DNA of 64,000 nt from Bacteroidota bacterium. GTDB taxonomy: Bacteria > Bacteroidota > Bacteroidia > Flavobacteriales > Flavobacteriaceae. The stretch spans positions 1-64,000 of the forward strand of contig JAFDZC010000018.1 of NCBI GenBank assembly GCA_018267095.1, given 5' to 3'. Each line of letters opens with the position of its first letter. The stretch's first letter is position 1. The notes beneath the pieces were generated by a model that made no database searches, was not told where the DNA came from, and saw nothing but the letters and a program-made list of their open reading frames with translations. A program made the position numbers and the translations under genes. Of the stretch, positions 61,253 through 64,000 are shown in pieces.

Positions 61253-62464
61253 TTGGGCGTCTTTATAATCAGGATATAAAAAGTGATTGTACGGAAAACG
61301 CGTGATGTGAATTTGTCGAACGGCTTCATAAACGCGCTCGCGAAATTCTTCAAAATTTTCTTTATTCGTGGCCGAGATGAACAAGGTGTTTTTGTGCCCA
61401 AAATCGTTCATCCACGTTTGTTTCCATTCTTCGAGCGTATAGTGTTTTCGGGTGCGCTCGGTCATGAGATCGTCTTCTTCAATGACTTGATGTTGATAGG
61501 CGTCGATTTTATTAAACACCATCAAAGTTGGTTTGTCGTGGCTTTTGATGTCTTGCAAAATCTGATTAACCGAAGCAATATGATCTTCAAAATCCGGATG
61601 TGATATATCCACTACGTGCAAAAGCAAATCGGCTTCGCGCACTTCATCTAAAGTACTTTTAAAGGATTCAACCAATTGAGTAGGTAATTTGCGAATAAAT
61701 CCAACGGTATCTGAAAGCAAAAAGGGCAAATTCTTGATGACGACTTTGCGAACGGTGGTATCTAAGGTGGCGAATAATTTATTCTCGACAAATACTTCGC
61801 TTTTGCTGATAACATTCATCAAGGTTGACTTGCCCACATTGGTGTAACCCACCAAAGCGACGCGCACCATAGCCCCGCGATTGCTTCGCTGAATAGACAT
61901 TTGTTTGTCAATGGTTTTGATTTTCTCTTTCAAAAGCGCGATTCGGTCACGCACAATACGGCGGTCGGTTTCAATTTCGGTTTCACCCGGACCTCGAAGC
62001 CCAATACCTCCTTTTTGACGTTCAAGGTGCGTCCACATTCCGGAGAGGCGAGGCAATAAATATTGACATTGGGCCAATTCAACTTGGGTGCGGGCATATG
62101 ATGTCTCGGCACGTTGAGCAAAAATATCCAGAATCAAATTGGTTCGGTCAAGCACTTTGCAGTTCAGGATTTTGCCGATGTTTTTTTGTTGTGAAGGAGA
62201 AAGTTCATCATCAAAAATAACGGTGGCAATTTGATGTTCTCGAACGAATAAATTGATTTCTTCCATTTTTCCGGTTCCGAGAAAAGTCTTTGGGTTGGGA
62301 CGTTCCATTTTTTGAAAAAAACGTTTGATGACCTCGCCTCCGGCCGTAAAAGTTAAGAACTCAAGCTCGTCAAGGTATTCATGGAGCTTTTCTTCCGATT
62401 GGTTTTGGGTTACAATGCCCACCACCACGGTTCGTTCATAATTTATGTTTTCTTTTTCTAACAT
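61247..62464 (-). CDS. hflX: GTPase HflX (ribosome rescue/heat-shock)
   Basis: 405 residues from the ATG at 62464 (MLEKENINYERTVVVG). N-terminal nucleotide-binding HflX domain with GRG-type ELEFLTFTAGGEVIKRFFQK and PNPKTFLGTGKMEEI, then a coiled region and the G domain: G1 GYTNVGKST, G3 DTVGFI, G4 NKID. Known role: binding ribosomes under stress, separating 70S. The 415-residue frame starts at 62494, which is upstream of the -7 box at 62482-62489, so it is rejected. Confidence 0.95.
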   Translation of the reverse strand: MLEKENINYERTVVVGIVTQNQSEEKLHEYLDELEFLTFTAGGEVIKRFFQKMERPNPKTFLGTGKMEEINLFVREHQIATVIFDDELSPSQQKNIGKILNCKVLDRTNLILDIFAQRAETSYARTQVELAQCQYLLPRLSGMWTHLERQKGGIGLRGPGETEIETDRRIVRDRIALLKEKIKTIDKQMSIQRSNRGAMVRVALVGYTNVGKSTLMNVISKSEVFVENKLFATLDTTVRKVVIKNLPFLLSDTVGFIRKLPTQLVESFKSTLDEVREADLLLHVVDISHPDFEDHIASVNQILQDIKSHDKPTLMVFNKIDAYQHQVIEEDDLMTERTRKHYTLEEWKQTWMNDFGHKNTLFISATNKENFEEFRERVYEAVRQIHITRFPYNHFLYPDYKDAQE

Positions 62465-62481
62465 AGAGTAATTTTCGATTG

Positions 62482-62489
62482 CAAAACTA
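62482..62489 (-). promoter_or_regulatory. -7 box for hflX
   Basis: TAGTTTTG on the minus strand, 17 bp before the ATG at 62464. It fixes the hflX start. Confidence 0.6.
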
Positions 62490-62594
62490 ATCAAATAAGT
62501 AACATTTCACCTGATTTTATGGGCATTATACCGATGATTTTTCAATGATGTACGTTAAAAAGTAAATTTCTCTTAACGCTTTCATATATTTTGT

Positions 62595-62602
62595 TAAATT
62601 TG
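62595..62602 (+). promoter_or_regulatory. -7 box for the secreted protein gene
   Basis: TAAATTTG (TAnnTTTG), 49 bp before the ATG at 62652. Confidence 0.5.
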
Positions 62603-62651
62603 GGGCTCAAAAATTGCAATACTTTAACAAACCACCTAAATTTTCATTGTT

Positions 62652-64000
62652 ATGAAAAAAATTATTCTATTCTTTTTTGTTGCCTTGTACAGTCTCGTTG
62701 GACAGGCTCAGCTAAACGAGGGATTTGAGGGTGCACCAACTACAGCTGACGCTTCGGGTGTTTGGGCGCTTACCTCAGGAAACTGGTTGGTCAGAGACAA
62801 CAGAACCAATGTTGGTCAAAACTGGAAAAAGAACACAGTCGCTTTTCCGGCCTATCAAGGAACCGACTGCGCCTTTGTAGATCGTGAAAACACCGGTCAA
62901 GGAGTTTTGGCCGAAGAGTGGCTCATTACCCCTCAGATTACGGGAATTCCAGCAAGTAGTCAATTCAGGTTTTTTACCAGACAAACCTTGTCTGGCGACA
63001 CCGGAACCAAGTATCAGATTCGCGTTTCATCATCTGCCGATCAAACAGACTTAAGTGCTTTTACGGTTTTGCAAGAGTACACAGAAACCGAGTTGAGCAC
63101 GCTAACGGCTGATCAGCTAGACTACGAAGAAAAAATCATTAATCTGACTTTTACAGGAGCCAGATATTTTGCGTTTGTTAAAGTATTCACCCAACCCGGT
63201 GCTGCTACTGGCGGAGATCGTTGGTTGGTTGACAATGTAAGAATTATTCAGAGATGTCCGGATCCGGCCAACTTATTGGCACCAACTATTACTTCGTCGA
63301 CTGCTACCTTAACATGGACTGCGCCAACAGGGATTAATGATTTCCAAATCATTTATGGCCCAACAGGTTTTGACCCCGAGGCAGTACCAGCTCAAACAGG
63401 TGTTGTAACAACCCCAACTTTTAATACGACCTCAACTCCCAGAACAACACAAATAACCGGTTTAACATCGGGACAAAATTATCAATATTATGTCCGTTCG
63501 GTTTGTCCGGAGAGCACCAGTATCTGGGTTGGTCCTTTTTTAATTCCCGTGCCGCCTCTAGGTTCTTTGTGTTCTGACCCAAGACCAATCACTACCTTGC
63601 CGTTTCAAGAAAACAGCAATACACTTATTTATGGAGATAATATTGCTCCAACAGGTGATACGCCCGGGAATTCATGTGGAACAACAGGAGCTTACCTAGC
63701 CAGTAATGATGTGGTTTATTCATATACGAACAGCGCTGCAACGGCTACTCTATTAGCGATTAGTATGAACCCTCAGGGAAGCACCAATACAGGGGTATTT
63801 GTTTATGGTTCTTGTGGTTCAATCGGAACAACTTGTTTGGGCGGTGTAGCCAATGCGAATGCTAGTATTAGAAACCTTACAGTGAATGTTGGTGCAGGAT
63901 CAACCGTATATATTGTATTATCATCAACCACAGCAACACCAAATTATCCTTATACGTTAATTGTTCAAGAAGCCAATTGTGTAGCTCCGATCAATTTATC
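62652..64000 (+). CDS. Large exported protein, 5' part (choice-of-anchor J and FnIII domains)
   Basis: Starts with a signal peptide MKKIILFFFVALYSLVGQAQ, then a choice-of-anchor J domain (about 20-205: NEGFEG, WALTSGNWLVRDN, EEWLITPQITG, GGDRWLVDNVRII), a fibronectin type III domain (about 205-300: ANLLAPTITSSTATLTWTAP, YQYYVRSVCPE) and the beginning of another beta domain (from about 300). No stop codon is met before the window ends (449 codons), so the rest of the gene is missing. By analogy with the family it is probably a T9SS substrate with a C-terminal sorting domain off the right edge. Predicted cell-surface or secreted. Confidence 0.9.
   Translation, partial: MKKIILFFFVALYSLVGQAQLNEGFEGAPTTADASGVWALTSGNWLVRDNRTNVGQNWKKNTVAFPAYQGTDCAFVDRENTGQGVLAEEWLITPQITGIPASSQFRFFTRQTLSGDTGTKYQIRVSSSADQTDLSAFTVLQEYTETELSTLTADQLDYEEKIINLTFTGARYFAFVKVFTQPGAATGGDRWLVDNVRIIQRCPDPANLLAPTITSSTATLTWTAPTGINDFQIIYGPTGFDPEAVPAQTGVVTTPTFNTTSTPRTTQITGLTSGQNYQYYVRSVCPESTSIWVGPFLIPVPPLGSLCSDPRPITTLPFQENSNTLIYGDNIAPTGDTPGNSCGTTGAYLASNDVVYSYTNSAATATLLAISMNPQGSTNTGVFVYGSCGSIGTTCLGGVANANASIRNLTVNVGAGSTVYIVLSSTTATPNYPYTLIVQEANCVAPINL

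Noticed and set aside
1..64000. CRISPR arrays, insertion sequences, integrases, toxin-antitoxin pairs
   Set aside because: Read through both strands without finding regularly spaced repeats, transposase genes or typical defence genes; this looks like core chromosome.

Overview
The window looks like core chromosome of a Bacteroidota bacterium, most likely a Flavobacteriaceae (Flavobacterium-like) species. The evidence is the low-GC coding style, the TAnnTTTG -7 promoter boxes in front of many genes, a type IX secretion C-terminal sorting domain at the left edge, and families largely confined to this phylum (DUF4175, DUF2480, DUF3078, DUF4837, head-GIN, CarboxypepD_reg-like). I see no prophage, insertion sequence, plasmid module or CRISPR array. 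The gene content is housekeeping and envelope functions.

Layout. 1-610: 3' end of a T9SS-exported protein. 637-5574 (minus): operon DUF6909-like protein, Wzz-like membrane protein, rfbA, rfbC, rfbD (dTDP-L-rhamnose synthesis without rfbB). 5703-8923 (minus): M23 peptidase, GH3-family protein, CarboxypepD_reg-like protein. 9092-10308 (plus): tatA and an unknown lipoprotein. 10311-13962 (minus): rpiB, CDF transporter, a GC-rich intergenic repeat, tex. 13963-14576: an AT-rich gene-free region with clustered DnaA-box-like motifs, read here as the probable replication origin. 14577-20915: DUF2007, rnr, head-GIN protein, LysE, tRNA-Cys, folB, glnS. 21193-25398: YtxH/holin-like/small-protein cluster, SPFH protein, outer membrane protein, gltX. 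25530-33381: DUF4175, ybeY, mnmG, lipoprotein, methyltransferase, OmpH, with two parS-like sites bracketing mnmG. 33444-43489: SGNH-like protein, helicase, DoxX-like/holB, pgk, LysM lytic transglycosylase, DUF4837, GNAT. 43486-51707 (minus): double OmpA protein, S41 peptidase, rnpA, M1 peptidase, S8 peptidase, MarR regulator, MBL hydrolase. 51880-61198: SUF iron-sulfur cluster genes (IscA-type, sufB, sufC, sufD, sufS, sufE, SufT-like) with DUF2480 and DUF3078, interrupted by one opposite-strand serine hydrolase. 61247-62464 (minus): hflX. 62652-end: 5' part of another large secreted protein.

The most interesting signal is the combination of (a) seven DnaA-box-like words in a 614-bp AT-rich gap between divergent rpiB and DUF2007/rnr, (b) a switch in gene polarity at that gap (mostly minus to the left, mostly plus to the right), and (c) two parS-like 16-mers 15-17 kb away, one inside the end of ybeY and one across the start codon of the gene after mnmG. 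Together these suggest the window spans the chromosomal oriC/segregation domain, although dnaA and parAB are not present.

Several starts are moved from the longest reading frame because a -7 box or a better ATG lies downstream (M23, lipoprotein at 9322, tex, rpiB, rnr, folB, OMP at 23222, gltX, holB, S8 peptidase, sufD, hflX). tatA, a possible 23-residue membrane peptide, and the large secreted protein at the right edge are added from direct reading.
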